Shown here: positions 10,110 to 19,478 of the stretch, one piece after another
How the letters are laid out: the number at the start of each line of letters is the position of its first letter
How positions within the stretch are numbered: the stretch's first letter is position 1
Source of the DNA: Lysinibacillus sp. BPa_S21
GTDB taxonomy: Bacteria; Bacillota; Bacilli; Bacillales_A; Planococcaceae
Direction: 5' to 3'
Length of the DNA: 64,000 nucleotides
NCBI RefSeq assembly: GCF_023337795.1
Contig: NZ_JALIRS010000010.1
Location: 117,595-181,594 of the forward strand
The notes under the pieces: model-generated
Told to the model about the DNA's origin: nothing
Seen by the model: only the letters and a program-made list of their open reading frames with translations
Database searches by the model: none
Program-made: the position numbers and the translations under genes

Positions 10110-10760
10110 GTGTTTAAAAGAATGAAGGAAGATGTAGAAACGATTTTTGAGAATGACCCGGCAGCGCGTAGTGTATTTGAAGTTATATTAACATACTCAG
10201 GTTTGCACGCTACTTGGGCACATCGAGTTGCTCATTGGTTCTTTAAGAAACGTTTTTATTTTATAGCCCGTACTATTTCACAAATTAGTCGCTTCTTTAC
10301 TGGAATTGAAATTCATCCTGGAGCGAAAATCGGTCGACGTTTCTTTATTGACCATGGGATGGGCGTTGTTATTGGTGAAACATGTGAGATTGGTGATAAT
10401 GTAACGTTGTATCAAGGTGTAACGTTAGGTGGTACAGGGAAAGAAAAGGGAAAACGCCATCCGACATTGGAGGATAATGTACTAGTTGCAACAGGTGCAA
10501 AAGTTTTAGGTTCTATTACAATTGGCGAAAATAGTAAAATTGGTGCAGGCTCAGTAGTCTTAAAAGAAGTACCGCCAAATGCAACAGTTGTCGGTATTCC
10601 TGGTAAAATAGTGATTAAGGATGGAGTCCGTCTAGAGAAAAAACTAGACCACCAAAATATACCTGACCCTGTAGAAGAACGTTGTCAAGCTTTCGAGAAG
10701 CAGATTGCAACATTGAATCAGGAAATCGAACGCTTACAAAAGGAGAGAGAAACACAATGA
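10110..10760 (+). CDS. cysE: Serine O-acetyltransferase
   Basis: 216 aa. It acetylates L-serine, the first committed step of cysteine synthesis. The C-terminal half is a left-handed beta-helix with hexapeptide repeats ([25 protein letters not shown]…), including the catalytic DH…H residues. GTG start at 10110, with GGGGGAG 5-9 nt upstream. Its stop overlaps the cysS ATG (ATGA). Pairing with cysS under a Cys T-box coordinates cysteine supply with its use. Confidence 0.96.
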   Translation: MFKRMKEDVETIFENDPAARSVFEVILTYSGLHATWAHRVAHWFFKKRFYFIARTISQISRFFTGIEIHPGAKIGRRFFIDHGMGVVIGETCEIGDNVTLYQGVTLGGTGKEKGKRHPTLEDNVLVATGAKVLGSITIGENSKIGAGSVVLKEVPPNATVVGIPGKIVIKDGVRLEKKLDHQNIPDPVEERCQAFEKQIATLNQEIERLQKERETQ

Positions 10761-12157
10761 GTATTCAAATTTTCAACTCATTAACACGACAAAAGGAAAC
10801 TTTCGTACCGCTGGAGGAAGGCAAAGTAAAAATGTACGTTTGTGGCCCGACAGTTTATAACTATATTCATATTGGGAATTCACGACCTGTAATTGTCTAC
10901 GATACAGTGCGACGTTATTTTCAATACAAAGGCTACGATGTGAAGTTTGTTTCAAATTTCACAGATGTGGACGACAAAATTATAAAGACTGCAAATGAAC
11001 TAGGAGAAGAAGTTCATGAATTAACGGAACGCTTCATAGCTGCATATTTTGAAGATGTTACAGCGTTAGGCTGCAAGAAAGCGGATGTGCATCCACGCGT
11101 GACAGAGCATATGGATGATATCATTCAATTTATTCAAGTTTTAATCGATAAAGGCTATGCTTATGAGTCAGCTGGTGATGTTTATTATCGAACTCGCAAA
11201 TTCAATGGTTACGGTAAATTGTCTCATCAATCGGTGGATGATTTAAAAATTGGTGCTCGTATAGAAGCGGGCGAGAAAAAAGATGATGCGTTAGATTTTG
11301 CTCTATGGAAAGCTGTGAAGCCGGGTGAAATTTACTGGGAAAGTCCTTGGGGAAAAGGGCGCCCAGGTTGGCATATTGAATGCTCTGTAATGGCACGTGA
11401 GCATTTAGGTGATACTATTGACATTCATGCGGGTGGGCAAGATTTAACATTCCCGCATCATGAAAATGAAATTGCACAATCAGAAGCTCATAATGATAAA
11501 GCATTTGCTCGTTATTGGATGCACAATGGGTATATTAATATTGATAATGAAAAAATGTCCAAATCACTTGGTAATTTTATACTCGTCAATGATATTCGTA
11601 AACAAATTGACCCACAAGTTTTACGCTTCTTTATGCTTTCTGTGCATTATCGTCATCCGATTAATTTTGCGAAGGATTTAGTAGATGCAGCAGCAAATGG
11701 TTTAGAACGAATTCATACAGCCTATAACAATGTGAAACACCGTTTAACAGCAACTGCGAGCTTAGGTAATCACTCAGAAGAATGGCTTGAAAAAATTGCT
11801 GAACAAAAAGCTTATTTTGAAGAAGCAATGGATGATGACTTTAATACAGCCAATGCCATTTCTGTATTATTTGAATTAGCGCGTATCGCAAATATTTATC
11901 TAAATGAAACAAATACTGATGAAAAAGTATTAGTAAGCTTTGCTGAAACTTTTGAGGTGCTAGGTGACGTCTTAGGTATTGAATTTGCAAAAGAAGAAGA
12001 GCTATTAGACGAAGAAATTGAAGCACTTTTACAGGAGCGTGTAGAAGCACGTAAAAATCGTGATTTTGCTCGTTCGGATGAAATTCGTGACCATTTGCAA
12101 GCGCAAGGTATCATTTTAGAAGATACGCGACAAGGAACTAGATGGAAACGAGGGTAA
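10757..12157 (+). CDS. cysS: Cysteine-tRNA ligase
   Basis: 466 aa, matching B. subtilis CysS. Class I synthetase motifs: [16 protein letters not shown] (HIGN, about residue 38), zinc-binding region with WHIECS and the [13 protein letters not shown] block, and KMSKSLGNF near 265. The frame is open further upstream (to 10682), but ATG 10757 overlaps the cysE stop and gives the family N-terminus [11 protein letters not shown]. Confidence 0.97.
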   Translation: MSIQIFNSLTRQKETFVPLEEGKVKMYVCGPTVYNYIHIGNSRPVIVYDTVRRYFQYKGYDVKFVSNFTDVDDKIIKTANELGEEVHELTERFIAAYFEDVTALGCKKADVHPRVTEHMDDIIQFIQVLIDKGYAYESAGDVYYRTRKFNGYGKLSHQSVDDLKIGARIEAGEKKDDALDFALWKAVKPGEIYWESPWGKGRPGWHIECSVMAREHLGDTIDIHAGGQDLTFPHHENEIAQSEAHNDKAFARYWMHNGYINIDNEKMSKSLGNFILVNDIRKQIDPQVLRFFMLSVHYRHPINFAKDLVDAAANGLERIHTAYNNVKHRLTATASLGNHSEEWLEKIAEQKAYFEEAMDDDFNTANAISVLFELARIANIYLNETNTDEKVLVSFAETFEVLGDVLGIEFAKEEELLDEEIEALLQERVEARKNRDFARSDEIRDHLQAQGIILEDTRQGTRWKRG

Positions 12158-12162
12158 GTAAC

Positions 12163-12582
12163 TTGGATAAACTCCGCAACGAAGATGTTAAGCAATTGAA
12201 TGCATTAGCGTTGGCCTATATGGGAGACGCAGTTTTAGAACAAAAGATACGAGAGCATTTATTACGTGCTGGCCGTGTCAAACCCAACACACTTCATAGA
12301 GAAGCGACACGTTACGTATCAGCGAAAGCACAATCTATGATCGTACATCGAATGATGGATGAAGGATTTTTAACAGAGGAGGAGTTGGCTGTGTTCCGTC
12401 GTGGACGCAATGCCAAATCCGGCTCTGTGCCAAAAAATACGGATGTTCAAACATACCGTAATAGCTCAGGCTTTGAAGCTGTGCTTGGTAGTTTATATTT
12501 ATTAAATGAATTAGAACGCGTTTATGCAATCATTGCATACGCTATTCAAATAATCGAGGAATCGAAAGGAGTGTCAAATTAA
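12163..12582 (+). CDS. mrnC: Mini-ribonuclease III MrnC
   Basis: About 139 aa. A lone RNase III catalytic domain without a dsRNA-binding domain; it matures 23S rRNA ends together with L3. The signature [20 protein letters not shown] region and GRNAKSG are visible. The start is ambiguous. TTG 12163 has GAGGG 8 nt upstream and matches the family N-terminus ([18 protein letters not shown]). ATG 12142 is in frame but would overlap cysS by 16 bp with no ribosome site. Confidence 0.92.
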   Translation: MDKLRNEDVKQLNALALAYMGDAVLEQKIREHLLRAGRVKPNTLHREATRYVSAKAQSMIVHRMMDEGFLTEEELAVFRRGRNAKSGSVPKNTDVQTYRNSSGFEAVLGSLYLLNELERVYAIIAYAIQIIEESKGVSN

Positions 12583-13334
12583 TGGCAGAGCAAAATGGTG
12601 AAATTATTGCCGGTAAAAACCCAGTGTTAGAAGCACTTCGTTCAGGCCGCGATATGAATAAAGTATGGATTGCAGAAGGTGTGAAAAAATCGGGGGTTAA
12701 TGAACTGCTCGATTTAGCACGAGAACGTGGAGTCATCGTTCAGTTTGTTCCGAAAAAAAAGGTAGATCAATTATCGAGTGCCAATCACCAAGGAATAGTT
12801 GCCTCTGTTGCAGCATATAAATATGCAGAGCTAGAGGATTTATTTGCTGCGGCAGCAAAAAAACAAGAAGATCCGTTCTTCTTAATTTTAGATGAGTTGG
12901 AGGACCCGCATAATCTAGGTTCTATTATGCGAACTGCTGATGCGATTGGTGCACATGGTATTATTATTCCAAAGCGCCGTTCTGTGAGTTTGACAGCTGT
13001 AGTGGCAAAGGCATCAACTGGAGCAATTGAACATGTGCCTGTAGTGCGTGTTAATAACCTAGCACAGACGGTTGATGAGCTGAAAGAACGAGGGGTATGG
13101 ATTGCGGGTACAGATGCAAAAGGTTCTGCAGACTATCGTAAAATGGATGCCACATTGCCACTTGCGATTATTATTGGTAGTGAAGGTAAAGGAATGGGCC
13201 GCTTATTAAAAGAGAAATGTGAGTTTTTATATCATTTACCAATGGTTGGACATGTCACATCACTAAATGCATCAGTAGCTGCTGCAATTTTAATGTACGA
13301 AGTGTATCGTAAACGTCAAGAAGCGAATGATTGA
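12582..13334 (+). CDS. rlmB: 23S rRNA (guanosine-2'-O-)-methyltransferase RlmB
   Basis: 250 aa SPOUT/TrmH-family enzyme. It has an N-terminal substrate-binding domain (residues 1-80) and a C-terminal knotted methyltransferase with DELEDPHNLGSI, IIIGSEGKGMG and SLNASVA motifs. The likely target is Gm2251 of 23S rRNA. The ATG overlaps the mrnC TAA by one base (TAATG). The order cysS-mrnC-rlmB-rae1 is conserved in Bacillales. Confidence 0.93.
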   Translation: MAEQNGEIIAGKNPVLEALRSGRDMNKVWIAEGVKKSGVNELLDLARERGVIVQFVPKKKVDQLSSANHQGIVASVAAYKYAELEDLFAAAAKKQEDPFFLILDELEDPHNLGSIMRTADAIGAHGIIIPKRRSVSLTAVVAKASTGAIEHVPVVRVNNLAQTVDELKERGVWIAGTDAKGSADYRKMDATLPLAIIIGSEGKGMGRLLKEKCEFLYHLPMVGHVTSLNASVAAAILMYEVYRKRQEAND

Positions 13335-13336
13335 CG

Positions 13337-13849
13337 ATGAACAACATTTTGCTTGTTGACGGTTATAATATGATAGGAGCTTGGAAAGAGCTACGACCAT
13401 TACGTGATACTAATTTTGAAGATGCCCGTAAAAGATTAATTGAGCTTATGGCTGAGTATAAAGCAGCTATGGGGTGGCGCGTAATTATAGTTTTTGACGC
13501 ACATCTTGTACCGGGTGTCGAGCAAACTTATTTAGAAAATGATGTTGAAGTCATTTATACACGGAAAAACGAAACAGCAGATGAACGTATTGAAAAAATG
13601 ACGCACGAACTAAAAGCTAGAAATGTGCAGATTCACGTAGCAACCTCTGATATGGCAGAGCAAAATGTTATTTTTGGTAACGGTGCTCTTCGAAAATCGG
13701 CAAGAGAGCTAGAAATTGATCTGGGTATTATCCAGCATAAAATTTCTCATGATGTGAAACGAAAGCAAGATAGCAAGCCGCCTTCTCGCATAGAGCTAAG
13801 GCCCGATGTTGCTTTGGCCTTTGAAAAATGGCGGCGTGGTTTGAAATGA
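13337..13849 (+). CDS. rae1: Ribosome-associated endoribonuclease Rae1 (YacP), NYN/PIN domain
   Basis: 170 aa. The NYN-type PIN domain is shown by LLVDGYNMIGAW at the N-terminus and conserved acidic residues (FDAHLV, NETADERIE, ATSD). In B. subtilis Rae1 cleaves mRNA in the ribosomal A site. A TTG at 13331 is in frame and overlaps rlmB, but ATG 13337 matches the family start. The ribosome site is weak, suggesting coupling to rlmB 2 bp upstream. Confidence 0.92.
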   Translation: MNNILLVDGYNMIGAWKELRPLRDTNFEDARKRLIELMAEYKAAMGWRVIIVFDAHLVPGVEQTYLENDVEVIYTRKNETADERIEKMTHELKARNVQIHVATSDMAEQNVIFGNGALRKSARELEIDLGIIQHKISHDVKRKQDSKPPSRIELRPDVALAFEKWRRGLK

Positions 13850-13853
13850 TTGA

Positions 13854-13883
13854 TTGACGCATATTTTCCAATTCCGTTATACT
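13854..13883 (+). promoter_or_regulatory. Sigma-A promoter of sigH
   Basis: TTGACG (13854), 18-bp spacer, TATACT (13878). The equivalent B. subtilis promoter is sigma-A dependent and AbrB repressed; AbrB binding cannot be judged from sequence. Confidence 0.75.
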
Positions 13884-13917
13884 GTTCCTAATTATCTGTT
13901 GTAGCTGAGGTGATACC

Positions 13918-14565
13918 ATGTTTAAAAATAGTATTGTACAAGTGACACAAGATTTTGAACGATTCAATGATGAAGAACTTATTGAAATGGTGCATCAAGG
14001 TAATACAGATGCGTTGGATTTTTTAATTACGAAATACCGTTTGTTAGTGAGAGCAAAGGCTAGATCTTATTTTTTAATTGGTGCAGATAAGGAAGACATT
14101 GTCCAAGAGGGCATGATTGGTTTGTATAAAGCTATTCGTGATTTTAAGGGAGATAAGCTTGCTTCTTTTCGAGCTTTTGCTGAACTGTGTATTACAAGAC
14201 AGATTATTACGGCTATTAAAACAGCTACAAGACAGAAGCATATACCACTAAATTCTTATGTTTCTTTGGACAAGCCTATTTTTGATGAAGAGTCAGACCG
14301 TACATTAATGGATGTATTAACCGGCGCTATTATGGATGATCCGGAAGAATTAATGATTCATAGAGAAGAGTTTGGCTACTTAGAAGAAAAGATGGGTGAG
14401 ATTTTAAGTGAATTAGAGCTACAAGTGTTAGCTCTATACTTAGATGGACAGTCTTATCATGAAATTTCTGAGAAATTAAATCGTCATGTGAAGTCTATTG
14501 ACAATGCATTGCAGCGAGTAAAGCGTAAATTAGAGCGACATTTAGTTCTTGAAGAAATGTCTTAG
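13918..14565 (+). CDS. sigH: RNA polymerase sigma-H factor
   Basis: 215 aa sigma-70 family factor for the transition to stationary phase and the start of sporulation. Region 2 is highly conserved (RAKARSYFLIGADKEDIVQE, then GLYKAIRDFK) and region 4 carries the helix-turn-helix SYHEISEKLNRHVKSIDNAL. AGGTGATACC precedes the ATG. No terminator follows before rpmG. Confidence 0.97.
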   Translation: MFKNSIVQVTQDFERFNDEELIEMVHQGNTDALDFLITKYRLLVRAKARSYFLIGADKEDIVQEGMIGLYKAIRDFKGDKLASFRAFAELCITRQIITAIKTATRQKHIPLNSYVSLDKPIFDEESDRTLMDVLTGAIMDDPEELMIHREEFGYLEEKMGEILSELELQVLALYLDGQSYHEISEKLNRHVKSIDNALQRVKRKLERHLVLEEMS

Positions 14566-14581
14566 TGGTTTTATGCCTTTA

Positions 14582-14610
14582 TTGACATTGACAAATATAG
14601 GTGTTAGTCT
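14582..14610 (+). promoter_or_regulatory. Sigma-A promoter of rpmG-secE
   Basis: TTGACA (14582), 17-bp spacer, TAGTCT (14605). A second TTGACA follows directly (14588) but is badly spaced. Confidence 0.7.
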
Positions 14611-14641
14611 TGAAAAGACAAAGTGCCGAAAAGGTGATAAA

Positions 14642-14788
14642 ATGGCAAAAAAAGTCGTTCTAAATTGCGAAAAATGCGGATCGAGAAATTATACGTTTCC
14701 AGCTAAGGAAGATTCAACTGTACGCCTCGAATTAAAGAAATTTTGCTCGCATTGCAATGAACATACAGTGCATAAACAAACGCTATAA
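14642..14788 (+). CDS. rpmG: Ribosomal protein bL33, zinc-binding form
   Basis: 48 aa. Two CxxC pairs (CEKCG and CSHC) mark the zinc-binding C+ type of L33. The open frame extends upstream to 14549 across the end of sigH, but ATG 14642 has AAAGGTG 5-7 nt upstream and the usual MAKK start. It is followed 48 bp later by secE, as in B. subtilis. Confidence 0.95.
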   Translation: MAKKVVLNCEKCGSRNYTFPAKEDSTVRLELKKFCSHCNEHTVHKQTL

Positions 14789-14836
14789 AATAATTTGTAA
14801 ATAGACAGATATGATTGATTCGGAGGTTAGGCTAGA

Positions 14837-15022
14837 ATGGGTAAGATTAAAGGCTTTTTCAGTAATGTAATGTCGGAAATGCGCAAAACAAGCTGGCCAA
14901 AAAGTAAAGAACTGACGAAATATACAGTCGTTGTAATTTCAACTGTTGTAATTATGGCTTTATTTTTTGTGTTAGCAGACTTAGGTATTTCATCATTATT
15001 CCGCTGGTACTTAGATCTATAA
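14837..15022 (+). CDS. secE: Preprotein translocase subunit SecE
   Basis: 61 aa with a single C-terminal membrane helix (about residues 30-54) preceded by the amphipathic EMRKTSWPKSKEL segment typical of SecE. It stabilises SecY. CGGAGG lies 11 nt upstream. In most Bacillales nusG follows within about 150 bp; here a terminator and repeat intervene. Confidence 0.96.
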   Translation: MGKIKGFFSNVMSEMRKTSWPKSKELTKYTVVVISTVVIMALFFVLADLGISSLFRWYLDL

Positions 15023-15054
15023 TTTAGTAAATAGCATGTTAATACTTCTGAAAT

Positions 15055-15083
15055 AGCCCGTCATTACAATAAACGGGTTTTTT
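15055..15083 (+). terminator. Intrinsic terminator after secE
   Basis: GCCCGT pairs with ACGGGT, with an 11-12-nt loop, followed by TTTTTT. Confidence 0.8.
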
Positions 15084-15113
15084 CGTTTGCTTTATCTTCA
15101 GTCAGAATGAAGG

Positions 15114-15205
15114 TAAAGCCTCCGGCGGGTGTCGCGGTTTTTAAAAGGAATGAATTGTCGAGCGTAATTCAATGACACAATTACGCCAAGGAGAAATTGA
15201 AGAAA
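15114..15205. repeat. Dispersed structured repeat, degenerate copy
   Basis: AAAGCCTCCGGCGG-GTGTCGCGG (15115-15137) matches 62913-62935 with two differences, and CACAATTACGCC-AAGG (15176-15192) matches the end of the same element. It fills much of the 417-bp secE-nusG spacer. Confidence 0.65.
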
Positions 15206-15302
15206 CGAACAGCAGTAAAATATTCTCAATGTGATAAATATGCTACTAGGGATAGTATGAGGGTAGCGATAGATGACTATGCTAGATTTGGTATATATCA
15301 TC

Positions 15303-15336
15303 AGGCTTTCGCTAGCAATGCGAAAGCTATGTTTTT
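15303..15336 (+). terminator. Hairpin with T-run upstream of nusG
   Basis: GCTTTCGC (15305-15312) and GCGAAAGC (15320-15327) form a perfect 8-bp stem with a 7-nt loop, followed by TATGTTTTT. It may terminate an upstream transcript or act as an attenuator for nusG. Confidence 0.6.
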
Positions 15337-15439
15337 CTAATGAGCAGTTTGTGAAAAGAGTAAAGGTTGCGTTTAGCATATCGTGATTCGTTTTCACTTT
15401 TATTTGTAAGGGAGGGACGGACGAGGAGTCCTAGTAGTT

Positions 15440-15973
15440 ATGGAGAAAAATTGGTATGTTGTTCATACGTATTCAGGGTATGAAAACCGTGTAAAAGCAA
15501 ACCTAGAGAAACGTGTAGAAACAATGGGTATGCAGGATAAGATTTTCCGTGTTATTGTGCCTGAACACGAAGAAACAGAAATGAAGGATGGGAAAAAGCG
15601 TACAATGATGCGTAAAGTTTTCCCTGGTTACGTTTTAGTAGAGCTAATTATGACGGATGATTCATGGTATGTTGTACGTAATACACCAGGTGTAACTGGC
15701 TTTATCGGTTCATCTGGTGGCGGTGCGAAGCCGACACCTTTATTACCTGAAGAAGCGGACCGTCTACTACAACAAATGGGTATGACTGACAAAGTTGTCG
15801 AAATTGATATTTCTGTTGGAGAAGCAGTAGAAGTATTGGAAGGACCTTTTGCGCACTTCCAAGGACGCGTTGAAGAGATTGACGCTGAAAAAGGTAAGCT
15901 AAAAGTTTCTGTCGATATGTTTGGTCGCGAAACAATTATGGAACTAGATTTTGAGCAAGTACAAAAATTATAG
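15440..15973 (+). CDS. nusG: Transcription termination/antitermination factor NusG
   Basis: 177 aa, full length: an N-terminal NGN domain (WYVVHTYSGYENRVK, FPGYVLVE) and a C-terminal KOW domain (VEVLEGPFAHFQGRVEEID). It binds RNA polymerase and couples to the ribosome or Rho. The ribosome site is GAGGAG 11 nt before the ATG. It appears to be transcribed apart from secE because of the intervening terminators; I found no clear nusG promoter. Confidence 0.97.
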   Translation: MEKNWYVVHTYSGYENRVKANLEKRVETMGMQDKIFRVIVPEHEETEMKDGKKRTMMRKVFPGYVLVELIMTDDSWYVVRNTPGVTGFIGSSGGGAKPTPLLPEEADRLLQQMGMTDKVVEIDISVGEAVEVLEGPFAHFQGRVEEIDAEKGKLKVSVDMFGRETIMELDFEQVQKL

Positions 15974-16033
15974 TTCTAGTAACTAAAGTGTCATATGTCT
16001 AAGACGTATGTCGCAGAATTTGTTAATTACTAC

Positions 16034-16062
16034 TTGCTTAAAAAAATTAAAAGTGGTATCAT
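16034..16062 (+). promoter_or_regulatory. Extended -10 promoter of rplK-rplA
   Basis: TTGCTT (16034), 17-bp spacer, TATCAT (16057) with an upstream TGN extension (TGG, 16054). The transcript would carry a leader of about 130 nt before rplK. Confidence 0.7.
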
Positions 16063-16200
16063 TTCAAAGGTCAGACTGTCATACTTTGGTTTGACGTCTG
16101 CTATGATAATTTTAATGTTATCGGCACTTAGCTGACAGACAGATATTGAGTGGGAGGGGCAACCCAATTACCACATCACGGACTTAAGGAGGTGTGTCTC

Positions 16201-16626
16201 GTGGCTAAAAAAGTTATTAAAGTTGTTAAACTTCAAATCCCTGCAGGTAAAGCAAACCCAGCTCCACCAGTTGGTCCTGCATTAGGTCAAGCAGGTGTGA
16301 ACATCATGGGATTCTGTAAAGAATTCAACGCTCGTACTGCAGACCAAGCTGGTCTTATTATTCCAGTTGAAATTTCAGTATTTGAGGACCGTTCATTCAC
16401 TTTCATTACAAAAACTCCGCCGGCAGCAGTTCTACTTAAAGTAGCAGCTGGTATCCAATCTGGATCTGGTGAACCAAATCGTAAAAAAGTGGCAACGGTT
16501 AAACGTGATAAAGTTCGCGAAATCGCTGAAACTAAAATGCCAGACCTTAACGCTGCTTCAGTAGAAGCTGCAATGTTAATGGTTGAAGGTACTGCACGAA
16601 GCATGGGTATTGTTATCGAAGACTAA
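16201..16626 (+). CDS. rplK: Ribosomal protein uL11
   Basis: 141 aa, the same length as B. subtilis L11. It forms the GTPase-associated centre with L10 and L7/L12. N-terminal [21 protein letters not shown] and C-terminal [10 protein letters not shown] motifs are present. GTG start with AAGGAGGTG 6-8 nt upstream. An in-frame start 51 bp earlier (16150) has no support from the family. Confidence 0.97.
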
Positions 16627-16659
16627 TCCCAGTTACTTGATGATGTATTTGTTTTTTGG

Positions 16660-16694
16660 AAGGTTGCGGAGTTTCTTTGTGAACGCGCAACCTT
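16660..16694 (+). promoter_or_regulatory. Hairpin in the rplK-rplA spacer
   Basis: Perfect 9-bp stem AAGGTTGCG/CGCAACCTT with a 17-nt loop, then TATT only. It may be an mRNA stability or L1-binding element; it is too T-poor for a confident terminator. Confidence 0.5.
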
Positions 16695-16746
16695 TATTCG
16701 TGGGAGGTAAAATCCGCTATAACCACAATCAAGGAGGAATTATATA

Positions 16747-17445
16747 ATGGCTAAAAAAGGTAAAAAACTGCAAGATGCAGCAAAATTAATCGACCGTAAC
16801 GCAGTATACGGTGCGCAAGAAGCAATCGAACTTGCTCAAAAAACTAGCACAGTGAACTTCGACGCTACTGTAGAAGTTGCTTTCCGTTTAGGAATCGATA
16901 CTCGTAAAAATGACCAACAAATCCGTGGTGCAGTAGTGCTACCAAACGGTACTGGTAAAACTCAACGCGTATTAGTATTCGCTAAAGGTGAAAAACTTAA
17001 AGAAGCTGAAGCAGCTGGTGCTGACTATGTAGGCGATGCAGAATACATCCAAAAAATCCAACAAGGTTGGTTCGATTTCGATGTAATCGTTGCAACTCCT
17101 GACATGATGGGTGAAGTTGGTAAACTTGGTCGTGTATTAGGACCTAAAGGTTTAATGCCAAACCCTAAAACTGGTACAGTTACTTTCGATGTAACAAAAG
17201 CTATCGGTGAAATCAAAGCTGGTAAAGTAGAATACCGTGCTGATAAAGCTGGTATCATCCACGCTCCTATCGGGAAAGCTTCATTCTCTACAGAAAAATT
17301 AGTAGAAAACTTCTTAGCTGTATTTGATGTAGTGCAAAAAGCAAAACCTGCTGCAGCTAAAGGTACTTACATGAAATCTGTAAACGTTACAACTACAATG
17401 GGTCCAGCTATTAAAGTTGATGCTTCAAGCGTAGTAGTAAAATAA
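16747..17445 (+). CDS. rplA: Ribosomal protein uL1
   Basis: 232 aa. It forms the L1 stalk at the E site and often autoregulates the L11-L1 operon. The conserved [19 protein letters not shown] block is visible near residue 130. AAGGAGG lies upstream of the ATG. It is followed by a fresh promoter and the L10 leader. Confidence 0.97.
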   Translation: MAKKGKKLQDAAKLIDRNAVYGAQEAIELAQKTSTVNFDATVEVAFRLGIDTRKNDQQIRGAVVLPNGTGKTQRVLVFAKGEKLKEAEAAGADYVGDAEYIQKIQQGWFDFDVIVATPDMMGEVGKLGRVLGPKGLMPNPKTGTVTFDVTKAIGEIKAGKVEYRADKAGIIHAPIGKASFSTEKLVENFLAVFDVVQKAKPAAAKGTYMKSVNVTTTMGPAIKVDASSVVVK

Positions 17446-17467
17446 TTAACGTTTTTATATAAATCTG

Positions 17468-17496
17468 TTGACGGCGTCGTCTATCTATGATAAGAT
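17468..17496 (+). promoter_or_regulatory. Sigma-A promoter of rplJ-rplL
   Basis: TTGACG (17468), 17-bp spacer, TAAGAT (17491). Confidence 0.75.
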
Positions 17497-17502
17497 GATT
17501 GC

Positions 17503-17685
17503 TGTTGTGAATCATCCATTTGTACCGTAGACAGTAGGAGTGACTTGTCACTTAATGATCCTACCGAGGACATCGGAATTCGGATTCTTATTTAAAGATG
17601 ATGACTTTCAGCCTCTGTGTCTATTTTGACCCAGGGGCTTTTCTTTTGTCGGTATAAATGACCCATTCTAATAGGAGGTGTCATC
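17503..17685 (+). promoter_or_regulatory. L10 leader RNA with attenuator
   Basis: The segment ACCGTAGACAGTAGGAG…GATCCTACCGAGG (17524-17572) has the hallmarks of the L10(L12)4-binding leader of Firmicutes. It ends in a terminator, AGCCTCTGTGT/ACCCAGGGGCT plus a T-rich tail (17609-17647), upstream of rplJ. Excess L10-L12 is expected to cause termination. Confidence 0.85.
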
Positions 17686-18186
17686 ATGAGCAAAGCAATC
17701 GAAAACAAACAAGTACAAGTTCAAGAGATTACTGAGAAATTCCAAAACGCTGCTTCTGTAGTAGTTGTGGATTACCGTGGTCTTAACGTTGCACAAGTAA
17801 CTGAGCTTCGTAAACAACTTCGTGAAGCTGGTGTTGAGTTCAAAGTTTACAAAAACACTTTAACACGTCGTGCTACTGAAGCTGTTGGCCTTGAAGGAAT
17901 CAACGATGTATTAGTTGGTCCTAACGCAATTGCGTTCTCAAATGAAGATGTTGTAGCTCCTGCTAAAATCATCAACGAGTTCGCTAAGAAAAATGAAGCT
18001 TTAGAAATTAAAGCAGGTATTATTGAAGGTACAATCTCTTCTGTTGAAGATGTTAAAGCACTTGCAGAACTTCCATCACGCGAAGGTCTTCTATCTATGC
18101 TTTTATCTGTACTTCAAGCTCCAGTGCGCAACTTCGCACTTGCAACAAAAGCTGTTGCAGACCAAAAAGAAGAACAAGGCGCGTAA
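17686..18186 (+). CDS. rplJ: Ribosomal protein uL10
   Basis: 166 aa. It anchors L7/L12 dimers to the ribosomal stalk base. The [21 protein letters not shown] motif and YKNTLTRRA are typical. AGGAGGTG precedes the ATG. It is co-transcribed with rplL, 72 bp downstream. Confidence 0.97.
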   Translation: MSKAIENKQVQVQEITEKFQNAASVVVVDYRGLNVAQVTELRKQLREAGVEFKVYKNTLTRRATEAVGLEGINDVLVGPNAIAFSNEDVVAPAKIINEFAKKNEALEIKAGIIEGTISSVEDVKALAELPSREGLLSMLLSVLQAPVRNFALATKAVADQKEEQGA

Positions 18187-18258
18187 TTTCGTACGCACTT
18201 TAACTTCCGCGGCATGACCGCAACAATAAAAACATTATCCAATTAGGAGGAAATTATA

Positions 18259-18618
18259 ATGAATAAAGAGCAAATCTTAGAAGCTATCAAAGCTATGACA
18301 GTTCTTGAATTAAACGATTTAGTAAAAGCTATCGAAGAAGAATTCGGTGTAACAGCTGCTGCTCCTGTAGCAGTAGTAGGTGCTGCTGCTGGCGCTGCTG
18401 AAGAAAAAACTGAGTTTGACGTAGTATTAGCATCTGCTGGTGCTGAAAAAATCAAAGTAATCAAAGTGGTTCGTGAAATCACTGGTTTAGGTCTTAAAGA
18501 AGCTAAAGAAGTTGTAGATAACGCTCCTAAAGCTCTTAAAGAAGGCGTTTCTAAAGATGAAGCTGAACAAATCAAAGCTAAACTTGAAGAAGTTGGCGCA
18601 TCTGTAGAAGTTAAGTAA
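18259..18618 (+). CDS. rplL: Ribosomal protein bL12 (L7/L12)
   Basis: 119 aa: N-terminal dimerisation helices, an Ala-rich hinge (residues 33-52), and the C-terminal factor-binding domain ending [10 protein letters not shown]. It recruits translational GTPases. AGGAGG lies 8 nt upstream. Confidence 0.97.
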   Translation: MNKEQILEAIKAMTVLELNDLVKAIEEEFGVTAAAPVAVVGAAAGAAEEKTEFDVVLASAGAEKIKVIKVVREITGLGLKEAKEVVDNAPKALKEGVSKDEAEQIKAKLEEVGASVEVK

Positions 18619-18642
18619 TCTCGCATTACTTTTAAACAAAAG

Positions 18643-18674
18643 GAAAGCTCGTCATTGTGGCGAGCTTTTTTCTT
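18643..18674 (+). terminator. Intrinsic terminator after rplL
   Basis: AAAGCTCG/CGAGCTTT stem with a 9-nt loop and a T-run. Confidence 0.85.
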
Positions 18675-18694
18675 CATTCTGAGGAGGCGTGGAA

Positions 18695-19297
18695 ATGTCA
18701 GATCACTATTATACGAATAAGCCTCAAACTGAGAGCAAACCTCGTCACTGGACATTCAAGTTGTTAGGGCATACGTTTTCCTTTGAAACGGATGCAGGTG
18801 TATTTAGTAAAAGCGAAGTAGATTTTGGATCCCGTGTTTTAATAGATGCTTTTCAAATGCCTGATATTGATGGTGCGATTTTTGATGTGGGGTGTGGGTA
18901 CGGACCGATCGGATTATCGATTGCTAAAACAAACCCAGACCGTACCGTTTTTATGATGGATATCAATGAACGTGCTGTTGCACTCTCACAAAAAAATGCG
19001 CAAGTAAACGGAGTTCAAAATGTACGGATATTTGTGAGTGACGGACTATCGAAGGTTGGCAATGATGTAAACGCCGCAGCTATTTTAACCAATCCTCCAA
19101 TTCGCGCAGGAAAGGAAACAATTTTCCGCTTTTACGACGGAGCTTATGATAAGTTAGTGTCATCTGGTGAGCTGTGGGTAGTCATACAGAAGAAGCAAGG
19201 TGCACCATCAACGGTAAGTTACCTAGAAGAAAAATTTTCTGAAGTCGATGTTGTGGAGAAGAAAAAAGGGTACTGGATAGTACGTGCGAAAAAATAA
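18695..19297 (+). CDS. RsmC-like rRNA methyltransferase (YbxB)
   Basis: 200 aa class I SAM-dependent methyltransferase. SAM motif I is FDVGCGYGPIG (about residue 58), and the NPPIRAG catalytic motif resembles the NPPFH of RsmC-type 16S rRNA G1207 methyltransferases. It matches B. subtilis YbxB in length and position between rplL and rpoB. ATG 18695 has GGAGG 7 nt upstream; the in-frame GTG 18689 is too close. The substrate is inferred from the family. Confidence 0.88.
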   Translation: MSDHYYTNKPQTESKPRHWTFKLLGHTFSFETDAGVFSKSEVDFGSRVLIDAFQMPDIDGAIFDVGCGYGPIGLSIAKTNPDRTVFMMDINERAVALSQKNAQVNGVQNVRIFVSDGLSKVGNDVNAAAILTNPPIRAGKETIFRFYDGAYDKLVSSGELWVVIQKKQGAPSTVSYLEEKFSEVDVVEKKKGYWIVRAKK

Positions 19298-19321
19298 GTG
19301 AAATATGCATAATTTATTGAC

Positions 19322-19353
19322 TTGACAAATCGGCTATGATAATATGATACAAT
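19322..19353 (+). promoter_or_regulatory. First promoter of rpoB
   Basis: TTGACA (19322) with overlapping -10 candidates TATGAT (19343) and TACAAT (19348); spacing is 15 or 20 bp, so the exact -10 is uncertain. Confidence 0.5.
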
Positions 19354-19397
19354 GCAAAAATATTATTTTGAGGTCGTATGCCCTTTTTGTATATGAT

Positions 19398-19406
19398 TGT
19401 TATAAT
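19398..19406 (+). promoter_or_regulatory. Second, extended -10 promoter of rpoB
   Basis: TGTTATAAT is a perfect extended -10 (TGNTATAAT) 143 bp before the rpoB start. No clear -35 is present. Confidence 0.55.
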
Positions 19407-19440
19407 GTGGGTATACTTGCCAAGATAAGTTTAGTTAACC

Positions 19441-19478
19441 GAAAATGAGATCTTTTTGAAGACTCGTTTTCTTTTTGT
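19441..19478 (+). terminator. Attenuator-like terminator in the rpoB leader
   Basis: GAAAATGAG pairs with CTCGTTTTC, with an inner TCTT/AAGA, and CTTTTTG follows. It lies between the promoters and rpoB, so it can only act as a leader attenuator. Confidence 0.7.

Noticed and set aside
15440..15973. Possibility that secE-nusG separation reflects a broken gene in between
   Set aside because: No frame of useful length in 15084-15439 on either strand except a spurious - strand one covering the repeat.
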